From the NCBI GenBank assembly GCA_023413275.1, contig JAEZPX010000250.1, positions 1 through 5,826 of the forward strand: 5,826 bases of DNA, in the 5' to 3' direction. This document shows, in pieces, positions 1 through 5,826 of the stretch. This DNA comes from Bacillota bacterium. Lineage in GTDB: Bacteria > Bacillota > Clostridia > Lachnospirales > Anaerotignaceae. A program made the translations under genes and the position numbers. Under the pieces are notes generated by a model. That model was given only the letters and a program-made list of their open reading frames with translations, was not told the origin of the DNA and ran no database searches. How positions within the stretch are numbered: the stretch's first letter is position 1; each line of letters starts with the position of its first letter.

Positions 1-1
1 A

Positions 2-463
2 TCCAGAGGTTTGCGTTGGGGGATTACCCAAAAGGAGAGAGGAGAATACAAGGAGCTTTTAAAAACCTTGGATTTAGGCTTGGAAACACGCCTGAGAGCA
101 AAGGTTGGTCTGCTTTCTGGTGGACAAAGACAGGCACTTACGTTATTAATGGCAACGCTGAAAAAACCAAAGTTGCTTTTATTGGATGAGCATACAGCGG
201 CTTTGGACCCTAAAACAGCGGCAAAGGTTTTAGAGCTTTCTGACCGTATTATTGCGGAGCATGGTTTAACTGCCTTAATGGTTACCCATAACATGAAGGA
301 TGCCATTGCCCATGGCAATCGTTTGATTATGATGAGTGATGGACGTATTATTCTGGATATTAAAGGTGAAGAAAAGAAGAAACTGACGGTGGAGGATTTA
401 TTGCAGAAATTCTCTGTGGCAAGCGGCAGTGAATTTGTTAGTGATAGGGCGCTGTTAGGCTAA
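2..463 (+). CDS. ABC transporter ATP-binding protein, C-terminal part (5'-truncated by window edge)
   Basis: This is the C-terminal 153 residues of an ABC transporter ATPase, the cytoplasmic subunit that powers solute transport. The frame is open to the left edge, so the start codon and Walker A loop lie outside the window; the in-frame TTG at 11 is not a real start. Visible motifs, counted from the first full codon, are the signature LSGGQ (38-42), Walker B LLLLDE (58-63), the D-loop region TAALD (65-69) and the switch histidine in VTHNM (H96). The form DEHTAALD, where most importers have DEPT, together with the QALTLLMATL stretch, resembles from memory the COG1101 family. That family normally sits with a TrpX-like substrate-binding lipoprotein and a COG4120 permease, and those genes would be expected upstream. 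The substrate cannot be read from this piece. The gene ends 166 bases before a strong terminator and is probably the last gene of its operon. Confidence 0.93.
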   Translation, partial: SRGLRWGITQKERGEYKELLKTLDLGLETRLRAKVGLLSGGQRQALTLLMATLKKPKLLLLDEHTAALDPKTAAKVLELSDRIIAEHGLTALMVTHNMKDAIAHGNRLIMMSDGRIILDIKGEEKKKLTVEDLLQKFSVASGSEFVSDRALLG

Positions 464-475
464 TCAGATAAAATG

Positions 476-616
476 GGTTGCGAAATATTGGCTTTGCGCA
501 ACCGCATATTCCCTTTAAAAAAGCAAGAGCAAAAATTTTTGTGAATCCTTCCAGGGATGGAGGGAAACGATAGAGACAATCGTTTATACTTCAAAACGTT
601 TTAGTCATAAGCAACC
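476..616 (+). ncRNA. Candidate structured RNA (3' UTR, small RNA or leader), unassigned
   Basis: Three hairpins can be drawn by eye. The first is GGTTGCG (476-482) with CGCAACC (497-503), extendable by AAA/TTT across one bulge. The second is CCTTCC (547-552) with GGAGGG (559-564), including one G-U pair. The third is AAACGAT (565-571) with ATCGTTT (579-585), a perfect 7-bp stem with a 7-base loop, directly abutting the second. GCAACC at 611-616 could also pair with GGTTGC at 476-481 and close the whole set. I do not recognise a known riboswitch or RNA family. It could be the processed 3' UTR of the ABC transporter mRNA, a small RNA ending at the terminator, or a chance set of short stems. Confidence 0.25.
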
Positions 617-629
617 AAGTGTTATTTAT

Positions 630-675
630 AAAGTACGATTTCTTTCTCAAAGAGGTCGTGCTTTTTTATTTTTTT
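630..675 (+). terminator. Strong rho-independent terminator
   Basis: Bases 630-645 pair with 649-664 around a CTC loop in an uninterrupted 16-bp stem that includes three G-U pairs (A-T at the base). The 3' arm runs into a T-rich tract with one A (662-675). It lies 166 bases after the ABC transporter stop codon and 149 bases before yqfC. It therefore most likely ends the ABC transporter transcript, or a small RNA, and insulates the yqfC operon. No anti-terminator pairing involving the stem is obvious. Confidence 0.9.
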
Positions 676-763
676 CTATTAATATTTTAGTGAAATTTCA
701 AAATTATTAAGACGTTATCCATATCCAGGAATATAACGAAAGCCTTGCAACATTGGCAGACAA

Positions 764-793
764 GGTATTTCTTTGGGTTTTTAAGCATAATGT
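764..793 (+). promoter_or_regulatory. Possible sigma-E-like promoter for the yqfC operon (weak)
   Basis: GGTATTT (764-770) lies 15 bases before CATAATGT (786-793). This resembles the sporulation sigma-E pattern (about KMATATT, 13-15 bases, CATACAnT) only in part. A competing pair is GAATATA (729-735), a good -35 match, 15 bases before the poor -10 CATTGGCA (751-758). Sigma-E control is expected because yqfC and yqfD belong to the mother-cell regulon in Bacillus, but the sequence alone does not prove either site. I see no good vegetative TTGACA/TATAAT pair in this stretch. Confidence 0.22.
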
Positions 794-809
794 AAACAAA
801 CGGTTTTTC

Positions 810-819
810 GGATGGTGAT
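810..819 (+). promoter_or_regulatory. Ribosome binding site of yqfC
   Basis: GGTGAT at 814-819, preceded by GGA at 810-812, complements the 16S rRNA tail (GGAGGTGATC). Its GG core sits 9 bases before the ATG at 825. An in-frame stop at 819-821 leaves 825 as the first possible start. Confidence 0.7.
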
Positions 820-824
820 AAGTT

Positions 825-1088
825 ATGGATTTACGAAGGGGCGTGTCTGAGGCTTTAGACTTGCCAAAGGAAATCATGCTGGATTTACCGTTGATTTCCT
901 TAATGGGTCGAGAGGAAATCACGATTGAAAATCATAAAGGGATTTTAACTTACGGGGAGGAAAGCATCCGCATTGGTACAAAGGCGGGCACTTTAAGTAT
1001 CCGTGGGGAGAATTTGGGCCTAAAGCAGCTAACCACAGATGTATTGGTGATTACGGGGAAGGTGGTTGCTTTGGAATTTTTGACCTGA
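825..1088 (+). CDS. yqfC: Sporulation protein YqfC (YabP/YqfC family)
   Basis: This 87-residue protein is close to the usual length of the family (about 90 residues). It is recognised by its start (RRGVSEALDLPKEIMLDLP), the ITIENHKGILTYGEE segment and the glycine-spaced hydrophobic strands that follow (SIRIGTKAGTLSIRGENLG and DVLVITGKVVALEF). No signal peptide or membrane helix is visible, so it is a small, probably beta-rich soluble protein. Family members are mother-cell sporulation proteins under sigma-E in Bacillus; YqfC's biochemical role is not established. The next gene is yqfD, its standard partner, whose ribosome binding site begins two bases after the yqfC stop. The start is fixed by a good ribosome binding site and an in-frame upstream stop. 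The family call is firm; any precise role would be inference. Confidence 0.95.
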   Translation: MDLRRGVSEALDLPKEIMLDLPLISLMGREEITIENHKGILTYGEESIRIGTKAGTLSIRGENLGLKQLTTDVLVITGKVVALEFLT

Positions 1089-1089
1089 T

Positions 1090-1096
1090 GGGGTGA
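1090..1096 (+). promoter_or_regulatory. Ribosome binding site deciding the yqfD start
   Basis: GGGGTGA matches six of seven bases of GAGGTGA in the anti-Shine-Dalgarno complement. It overlaps the upstream GTG candidate (1093-1095), so it cannot serve that codon. It is well spaced for TTG at 1102, with 5 bases between the A at 1096 and the start. No comparable site precedes the GTG. Confidence 0.55.
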
Positions 1097-1101
1097 GGAT
1101 T

Positions 1102-2343
1102 TTGTTTCTGGCATTATGGTATTATTTCCGAGGATATGTTATCATAAAAGTAAACGGTTTTGCCGCAGAGCGGTTTATGAATATGCTTTCTTATCGTGGA
1201 GTATATTTATGGGATGTGGAAACCAAAGGCGCTGGGGTGCGTTTAAAAGCACCTATGGGAAGTATGGATACGCTTTCCATGTGTGCGGAAAAAACCGGTT
1301 GTAGGCTTGAGGTGCAAGGCTACGGTGGGTTTCCTGCAAAAATTCGACGCTTTCATGGTCGACAGGTTTTGACAGCAGGGATACTGCTGTTTGCCATAGG
1401 GCTATATTTTCTTTCGTCCTTTATCTGGGTTATAAAAGTGGAGGGGAATGAAAGAGTAGCTAAGGAAGATATTTTGACCTATTGTCAGGAGTTGGGTTTG
1501 AAGCCTGCTGCGTGGAAAAGAGGCATTGATACTGAAAAAATCACAAAAGACATTTTAATTCAATTTCCGGATATTTCTTGGGTTAGTGTAGGGATAAAGG
1601 GCACAGATGTTACAATAAAGGTGGCAGAGACCATTCAAAAAGCGGAAGTGGTGGATAAGGAAACACCTTGCGATGTCATTGCAAATACAGATGGTGTGAT
1701 ACTGCAAATCACAGCGGAAAGAGGGACGCCAAAGGTAAAAGAAGGCGATGTGGTCAAAAAAGGAGATGTTTTAATCTCTTCTGAGGTTTTAATCGGGTTG
1801 GAAGGTGAGGTACAGCATACGGAATATGTGGCTGCTGAAGGTGTGGTTATGGCCAAAATTTGGCAGCAACTAACGGATGAACTTCCTCTTTCATATGACG
1901 AAAAGGTTTATACGGGAGCCACAAAAACCAACCATGTATTAAGTTTTTTTGGTCAGGATGCAGATTTTATTCGTCCATCTTTAGGAGATACTGAGGCTGA
2001 TGTTGATGTGCTTTTTGAAAAAGATTTAGCATTAGGTGATTTTAAAATACCTATTTCTTTAAAAAAAGAGCAATATAATCTATATACCCTTGAAAAAAGA
2101 AGCCGCACTGTTGATGAAGCAAAGGCAGAGCTTGAGGATAAACTAAGAAAAAAGACGGAGCAAAGTGTCAGTATATATGGTAAAATAGAAAAAATTGATG
2201 TGCAATACGATGAGTATACCGATTGCGTTCGGGCAAAGGGGCAAGCGGAGCTGACAGAGAGAATTGATGAAAAACAAAAAGTAGAGAAAGGGCGGGATGC
2301 CGTAGATGGCACAGACGGAACGAACGATACAAATGGACAATAA
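1102..2343 (+). CDS. yqfD: Sporulation protein YqfD (membrane-anchored)
   Basis: This 413-residue protein (416 if GTG 1093 is used) is slightly longer than Bacillus YqfD (about 400). The order is a cytoplasmic N-terminal domain (1-87, with FRGYVIIKVNG and GVYLWDV typical of the family), one membrane helix (about 89-110), a POTRA/FtsQ-like segment (about 111-177, beginning IKVEGNERV), and a biotinyl/lipoyl-like barrel-sandwich segment (about 187-252, with VKEGDVVKKGDVLIS). Next comes a beta-rich region with a charged helix (EAKAELEDKLRKK), and finally a low-complexity tail of Gly, Thr, Asp and Asn. In Bacillus YqfD is needed for efficient sporulation; its molecular role is unknown. TTG 1102 is preferred because the ribosome binding site at 1090-1096 fits it and the N-terminus then aligns with remembered homologues. 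Its last 38 bases overlap phoH in another frame. Domain names are inferred from sequence pattern. Confidence 0.93.
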   Translation: MFLALWYYFRGYVIIKVNGFAAERFMNMLSYRGVYLWDVETKGAGVRLKAPMGSMDTLSMCAEKTGCRLEVQGYGGFPAKIRRFHGRQVLTAGILLFAIGLYFLSSFIWVIKVEGNERVAKEDILTYCQELGLKPAAWKRGIDTEKITKDILIQFPDISWVSVGIKGTDVTIKVAETIQKAEVVDKETPCDVIANTDGVILQITAERGTPKVKEGDVVKKGDVLISSEVLIGLEGEVQHTEYVAAEGVVMAKIWQQLTDELPLSYDEKVYTGATKTNHVLSFFGQDADFIRPSLGDTEADVDVLFEKDLALGDFKIPISLKKEQYNLYTLEKRSRTVDEAKAELEDKLRKKTEQSVSIYGKIEKIDVQYDEYTDCVRAKGQAELTERIDEKQKVEKGRDAVDGTDGTNDTNGQ

Positions 2344-3307
2344 GGTGATGCTACCTGTTTTTGGACAGTTTGATGCAAATATAAGAAAAATAGAAAAAGA
2401 GTGGGACGTTAAAATCGTAAACCGTGGAGATGATATCAAAATTAGTGGGGAAGAAGGCAGCGTCCATAAAGCTTGGAGTGTTATGAATTCCATTGCAGCT
2501 TTGGCCAGAAGGGGTGAAGAAATTACAGATCAAAATCTGAATTATTTTATTACCGCCGCTGAAGAAATGAATTTAGAAGAGGTGGAAAAGGTATACAACG
2601 ATTTGGTTTGCATTACTGCAAATGGAAGACCTTTAAAACCCAAAACCTTAGGGCAGAAAAAATATGTGGATTTGATTAAAAATAATACTGTTGTGTTTGG
2701 TGTGGGCCCTGCAGGAACGGGCAAGACATATCTTGCCATGGCCATGGCGATTACCGCATTCAAAAACAATGAAGTCAACAGAATCATTTTGACCCGTCCT
2801 GCTATTGAAGCAGGGGAGAAGCTGGGCTTTTTGCCCGGAGATTTACAGCAGAAGGTAGACCCTTATTTAAGGCCCCTTTATGATGCTCTTTATGAAATCA
2901 TGGGTTCAGAAAATTTTTTGAAAAATATGGAGCGTGGCCTTATTGAGGTTGCCCCTTTGGCTTATATGCGTGGCCGTACGTTAGACAATGCTTTTATTGT
3001 TTTGGATGAGGCACAAAATACTACTCCGGAGCAAATGAAGATGTTTTTAACCCGCATTGGATATGGCTCTAAAGCGGTTATCACAGGGGACTTGACACAG
3101 ATAGATCTAACTGAAGGGAAGCGTTCGGGGCTGATGGAAGCAACCAAAATTCTAACGGGTATTGAAGGGATTGGTATGATAACATTGACCAATAAAGACG
3201 TTGTGCGGCATCCGTTGGTACAAAAAATCATTCTGGCATATGAGAAATTGGAGACCAAGAAGCGGAGTGATCTGGATGGTAAAAAGGACAAAAGAGGTAG
3301 ATATTAA
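2306..3307 (+). CDS. phoH: PhoH family ATPase (PhoH-like protein)
   Basis: This 333-residue protein is close to the family length of about 320. Residues 15-60 (VFGQFDANIRKIEKEWDVKI onward, ending in ISG) have the glycine and I-x-x-I spacing of a KH-like nucleic-acid-binding fold. The P-loop ATPase follows, with Walker A GPAGTGKT (134-141), TRPAIEAGEKLGFLPG (163-178), Walker B IVLDEAQN (231-238), sensor VITGDLTQ (258-265) and a probable arginine finger in RHPLV (301-305). PhoH proteins are cytoplasmic ATPases thought to act in RNA metabolism, and pairing with YbeY, as here, supports that. The start at 2306 keeps the family-like N-terminus ERTIQM and overlaps yqfD by 38 bases; no strong ribosome binding site precedes it, so coupling with yqfD translation is likely. 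ATG 2333 is an alternative start. The lysine-rich tail (319-333) overlaps the start of pgpH. Confidence 0.95.
   Translation: MAQTERTIQMDNKVMLPVFGQFDANIRKIEKEWDVKIVNRGDDIKISGEEGSVHKAWSVMNSIAALARRGEEITDQNLNYFITAAEEMNLEEVEKVYNDLVCITANGRPLKPKTLGQKKYVDLIKNNTVVFGVGPAGTGKTYLAMAMAITAFKNNEVNRIILTRPAIEAGEKLGFLPGDLQQKVDPYLRPLYDALYEIMGSENFLKNMERGLIEVAPLAYMRGRTLDNAFIVLDEAQNTTPEQMKMFLTRIGYGSKAVITGDLTQIDLTEGKRSGLMEATKILTGIEGIGMITLTNKDVVRHPLVQKIILAYEKLETKKRSDLDGKKDKRGRY
3264..3270 (+). promoter_or_regulatory. Ribosome binding site of pgpH, inside phoH
   Basis: GGAGTGA contains a GGAG core 8 bases before ATG 3276. It supports 3276 rather than the longer open frame that starts at 3201, whose extra 25 residues (rich in W, R and K) look like translation of phoH in the wrong frame. 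Confidence 0.7.
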
Positions 3308-5396
3308 GAGATATCCCCAGTGGGTATTGCTGGGGCTTGCTTTTGTATTGACAGTGCTTTGCATTGGCATGAGTCCCTATGGGAACTACGAAGAAGTCGT
3401 TCAGGTTGGGGATGTGGCAACAAAACGCTACGTAGCACCTCGGGATACTGTGGATGAGGTAACCACAAAAAAACTGCAAACAGCGGCGGCAAACAGTGTT
3501 GGGCCAATTTACAAAAATGACATTACAGTTGAGGAGAATAGCACAAAACAAGTCAATGATGTTTTTCAAGAGCTAAACGAAGTAATATTGGACATGAAGA
3601 ATGGGGATGACTTTTATCATAAGGTAAAGGATGCATCCCTAAAGTTGCCTGTGGTGCTGAGTAATCGTCAACTGTCTGCCTATCAGGCAATGCCTTTATC
3701 AAACCGTATTTTATTTGCAGAGGACTGCGTTGGTGTACTGAACCAAATTTATAGTGGAGGGCTTTCGGCGGATGAGCTGGAGCAGGCTAAAGAACAGGTT
3801 AGAGAAGGGGTTGGTGCTACCCCTTGGAGTGAAGATTTAAAGGGCATGGCATATGCCATTGTTTCCACGGCGTTGGATCCAAACTTGGTTTTGGATGAAG
3901 AAGCAATGGAGGCAGTTAAAGATGATAAGCGCAAGGAAGTAAATGAAGTTCGCATTCTTAAAAATCAGAAGATTGTAGATGAAGGTGAAATCATTACCCA
4001 AGACATATATGATAGACTGGTTGCTTTAAAGCTCATTGGACAATCACAAAAGGGTGGCAGGCTTCTTCCTTTTTTAGGCAGCAGTGCCATTGTTGCATTG
4101 CTTTTTGGTGCAGTGGGGCTATTTTTTCTATGGCATAAAGGCACTGTTATTTTAAAAAAGAATGAAGTCAGAATGCTATTTAGTGTATATGTGATTATGA
4201 TTCTTCTGTGCAAGGCTATGGCTTTACTTCCCTATTATTCTTTAATTCCATTAGGACTGTTTGCTATGCTGATCAGTATTTTAATTGGACGGCGCATGGC
4301 TCTTTTATTGAATTGCTTTTTTTCTATTGTCGCCTGCATGATTGTTAGTGGGGATGTTGAGTTTTTATCCTATGCTTTAATCAGTGGCTCGTTCGGTGCG
4401 TTGCTGATTCAAAAAACAGAAAAGCGTACTTTTGTTGTGCCTGTTGCTGTAAGTATGGCAGTGGTGAATCTGATAACAATGCTTGCGGTTGGTCTTTTTT
4501 TCAGAGATGGCTATTCAACACAGCTTATCATAGCTTCCGGATTTGGTGCTTTGGTAGGGTTGATATCTGTAGTGGTTTGTGTGGGCAGTTTACCCTTTTG
4601 GGAAAGTGTGTTTGAAGCAAACACTCCCTTACGTCTTTTGGAATTGACCAATCCTAACAATGAGCTTTTGCGTAAGCTAATGATAGAAGCGCCGGGTACA
4701 TATCACCATAGCCTGATTGTGGCAAACTTGGCGGAGACGGCGGTCTATGAAATCGGCGGAAATACTGCTTTAGCAAGAGCCGGGGCATACTATCATGATG
4801 TTGGCAAATTAAAATATCCCATGTTTTTTGCGGAAAATCAAACGGGACATAATCCCCATGATGATATTGAACCAAAATCCAGTGCCCGCATTATTACCCA
4901 GCATACAAAAGCAGGCGTGGAGATGGGAATGGAATTTGGCCTGCCTAAGGTTATTTTAGATATTATGAAGGAACACCATGGTACCACGGTGGTAAAATAC
5001 TTTTATTTTAAAGCATTAAAGGTTTATGGGTCTGAGAATGTAAATGAGGCGGATTATCGTTATGATGGGCCTATACCTACAAGCAGAGAGTCTGCAGTGG
5101 TAATGCTTGCGGATACGGTGGAAGCGGCAGTTCGGGCTATGCTGGGTGCTGGAAAGACCTTGGAGGAAGTTGAAGGAGCCATTTATGGTCTGATTAAGGA
5201 CAAGCTGGATGATGGACAATTAAACCGTAGTGGTTTAGCCATTCATGAATTGGCTAAAATACAAAAAGCTTTTTTAAAGGTTTTCCATGGAATGTATCAT
5301 GAGAGGGTCAGCTACCCGAAAAAAGAAGAAATCGAAGCGGCTTCCCGCAAGGCGGATTTGGAAATAGAGGAGAAAGATCGTGACAATACTGATTGA
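3276..5396 (+). CDS. pgpH: 7TM-HD family cyclic-di-AMP phosphodiesterase (PgpH/YqfF)
   Basis: This 706-residue membrane protein is the usual length for PgpH. The order is a short cytoplasmic start, a first membrane helix (about 15-32), a large extracellular 7TMR-HDED domain (about 33-260), seven helices (about 262-286, 298-318, 320-338, 341-359, 363-378, 385-409, 416-437), and a cytoplasmic HD phosphohydrolase domain (about 470-640) with a charged tail. Metal-binding residues are visible as H478 (GTYHHSL), H507-D508 (YYHDVGK), H543 (ITQHTKAG), H567-H568 (KEHHG) and D613 (LADTVE), so the site looks intact. The characterised Listeria homologue hydrolyses the second messenger c-di-AMP to pApA, which controls potassium, osmolyte and cell-wall homeostasis; the extracellular domain may sense an unknown ligand. 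The start overlaps phoH by 32 bases and the end overlaps ybeY by 17. Enzyme activity is inferred from the family and the complete motif. Confidence 0.95.
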   Translation: MVKRTKEVDIKRYPQWVLLGLAFVLTVLCIGMSPYGNYEEVVQVGDVATKRYVAPRDTVDEVTTKKLQTAAANSVGPIYKNDITVEENSTKQVNDVFQELNEVILDMKNGDDFYHKVKDASLKLPVVLSNRQLSAYQAMPLSNRILFAEDCVGVLNQIYSGGLSADELEQAKEQVREGVGATPWSEDLKGMAYAIVSTALDPNLVLDEEAMEAVKDDKRKEVNEVRILKNQKIVDEGEIITQDIYDRLVALKLIGQSQKGGRLLPFLGSSAIVALLFGAVGLFFLWHKGTVILKKNEVRMLFSVYVIMILLCKAMALLPYYSLIPLGLFAMLISILIGRRMALLLNCFFSIVACMIVSGDVEFLSYALISGSFGALLIQKTEKRTFVVPVAVSMAVVNLITMLAVGLFFRDGYSTQLIIASGFGALVGLISVVVCVGSLPFWESVFEANTPLRLLELTNPNNELLRKLMIEAPGTYHHSLIVANLAETAVYEIGGNTALARAGAYYHDVGKLKYPMFFAENQTGHNPHDDIEPKSSARIITQHTKAGVEMGMEFGLPKVILDIMKEHHGTTVVKYFYFKALKVYGSENVNEADYRYDGPIPTSRESAVVMLADTVEAAVRAMLGAGKTLEEVEGAIYGLIKDKLDDGQLNRSGLAIHELAKIQKAFLKVFHGMYHERVSYPKKEEIEAASRKADLEIEEKDRDNTD
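5369..5372 (+). promoter_or_regulatory. Ribosome binding site of ybeY, inside pgpH
   Basis: A GGAG core within AGAGGAGA lies 7 bases before GTG 5380. This is the strongest translation signal in the operon and fixes the ybeY start. Confidence 0.75.
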
Positions 5397-5826
5397 TAAT
5401 CGAACAGAGGAGGCTTTTTCCTTGGAGCTTTCTCAAACCATAGAAAAAATAATTACAGATTCCTTGGCTTATGAGGGATTTGAAAAGCCCTGCGAGGTCA
5501 GTGTATCCATTGTGGATAACGAAGAAATTCATCAAATAAACAGACAGTTTCGGGATATCGACCGTGCCACTGATGTTTTGAGCTTCCCGTTATTGACTTT
5601 TGAAGAGGGAGAAATGCCTGATTTGAATGAAAAAGATGAGGTGCTTTTGGGAGATATTATTATATCCTTAGAGCGTGCCCGTGAACAGGCAGAGGAATAC
5701 GGTCATTCTTTAAAAAGAGAGATTGCTTTTTTGACCGCCCATAGCATGCTCCATCTTTTGGGTTACGACCATATGGAGGCAGAGGAAGAAAAGGAAATGT
5801 TTGCAAGGCAGAGGGATATACTGAAT
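5380..5826 (+). CDS. ybeY: Endoribonuclease YbeY, rRNA maturation factor (3' end cut by window edge)
   Basis: The visible part is 149 residues of a family that is usually 150-165 long, so only the last few residues are missing. It starts at GTG 5380 behind a clear ribosome binding site. Family marks are the start TILIDNRTE, the conserved FRDIDRATDVLSFP (57-70), LLGDIIIS (89-96), and the zinc-binding motif HSMLHLLGYDH (121-131), whose three histidines H121, H125 and H131 are all present. The motif's second residue is Ser where many homologues have Gly. YbeY is a cytoplasmic zinc-dependent RNase needed for 16S rRNA 3'-end maturation and late 70S ribosome quality control. The start overlaps pgpH by 17 bases, so the two are probably translationally coupled. 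Its place after phoH and pgpH is the standard Firmicute arrangement, in which dgkA, cdd or era often follows. Confidence 0.95.
   Translation, partial: MTILIDNRTEEAFSLELSQTIEKIITDSLAYEGFEKPCEVSVSIVDNEEIHQINRQFRDIDRATDVLSFPLLTFEEGEMPDLNEKDEVLLGDIIISLERAREQAEEYGHSLKREIAFLTAHSMLHLLGYDHMEAEEEKEMFARQRDILN

Larger units (their letters stand above)
464..824. other. Intergenic region between the ABC transporter gene and the yqfC operon
   Basis: This is 361 bases without a convincing gene. The left part (464-629) contains three short hairpins and no strong promoter. The middle (630-675) is an intrinsic terminator. The right part (676-824) is AT-rich, holds a 10-base perfect palindrome (691-700, TGAAATTTCA) and an imperfect CGTTAT/ATAACG inverted repeat (713-718 with 733-738), and ends with the yqfC ribosome binding site. 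It must carry the yqfC operon promoter unless transcription reads through the terminator. Confidence 0.85.

Noticed and set aside
531..540. AAAAATTTTT palindrome, considered as part of a minus-strand terminator
   Set aside because: There is no GC-containing stem with a loop, and no minus-strand gene that it would serve.
473..544. Small open frame of 23 codons (ATG 473) just after the ABC transporter gene
   Set aside because: There is no ribosome binding site at proper spacing, the sequence lies within hairpin 476-503, and the peptide resembles nothing known.
711..818. Stop-free plus-strand stretch of 35 codons before yqfC, possibly a gene remnant
   Set aside because: It has no ATG start and no ribosome binding site; the length is within chance and the translation resembles no protein I recognise.
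707..922. Minus-strand open frame of 71 codons antisense to the yqfC start
   Set aside because: It is a frame shadow: it crosses a well-supported gene start on the opposite strand, has no recognisable motif and no conserved context.
1953..2378. Minus-strand open frame of 141 codons, very rich in Ser and Phe
   Set aside because: The composition is what the reverse complement of a Lys/Glu-rich plus-strand gene (yqfD) gives; it has no domain or ribosome binding site.
3201..3275. 25-codon N-terminal extension of pgpH
   Set aside because: The extension is phoH read in another frame. The ribosome binding site at 3264-3270 and the family-like start MVKRTKEVDIKRYPQW place the start at 3276.
1..5826. 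Search for a mobile element, defence system, toxin-antitoxin pair or CRISPR array
   Set aside because: All five downstream genes fit the conserved Firmicute order, and I see no transposase, integrase, direct-repeat array or foreign-looking gene.

Overview
The window looks like chromosomal DNA from an endospore-forming member of the Clostridia (low-to-moderate GC Firmicutes). The basis is the gene set itself: two sporulation proteins (YqfC, YqfD) in front of PhoH, a 7TM-HD c-di-AMP phosphodiesterase (PgpH/YqfF) and YbeY. This is the conserved Firmicute order yqfC-yqfD-phoH-yqfF-ybeY, which usually continues into dgkA/cdd/era. Strong GGAG/GGTGAT-type ribosome binding sites and GTG/TTG starts fit the same group. 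I cannot name the genus.

Layout: positions 2-463 hold the 3' end of an ABC transporter ATPase gene whose Walker A part lies upstream of the window. Positions 464-824 are a 361-bp gap. Its first part carries several short hairpins and ends in a very clear intrinsic terminator (630-675). Its second part (676-824) must hold the promoter of the next operon; only a weak sigma-E-like match is visible. From 825 to the right edge five genes run on the plus strand with almost no spacing: yqfC (825-1088), yqfD (1102-2343), phoH (2306-3307), pgpH/yqfF (3276-5396) and ybeY (5380 to the edge, lacking only its last codons). The last three genes each begin inside the end of the gene before, always in the +1 frame, which suggests translational coupling.

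Functionally the operon mixes sporulation (YqfC and YqfD, mother-cell proteins in Bacillus) with vegetative RNA and signalling functions: PhoH (predicted RNA-associated ATPase), PgpH (membrane c-di-AMP hydrolase) and YbeY (rRNA-maturation endoribonuclease). There is no gap with room for a separate promoter between yqfC and ybeY, so vegetative expression of the last three genes must come from the 676-824 region or from a promoter inside yqfC/yqfD.

I see no transposon, CRISPR array, tRNA, phage gene or foreign-looking insertion. The coding part is an ordinary conserved region. The least explained piece is the hairpin-rich intergenic stretch at 464-675.
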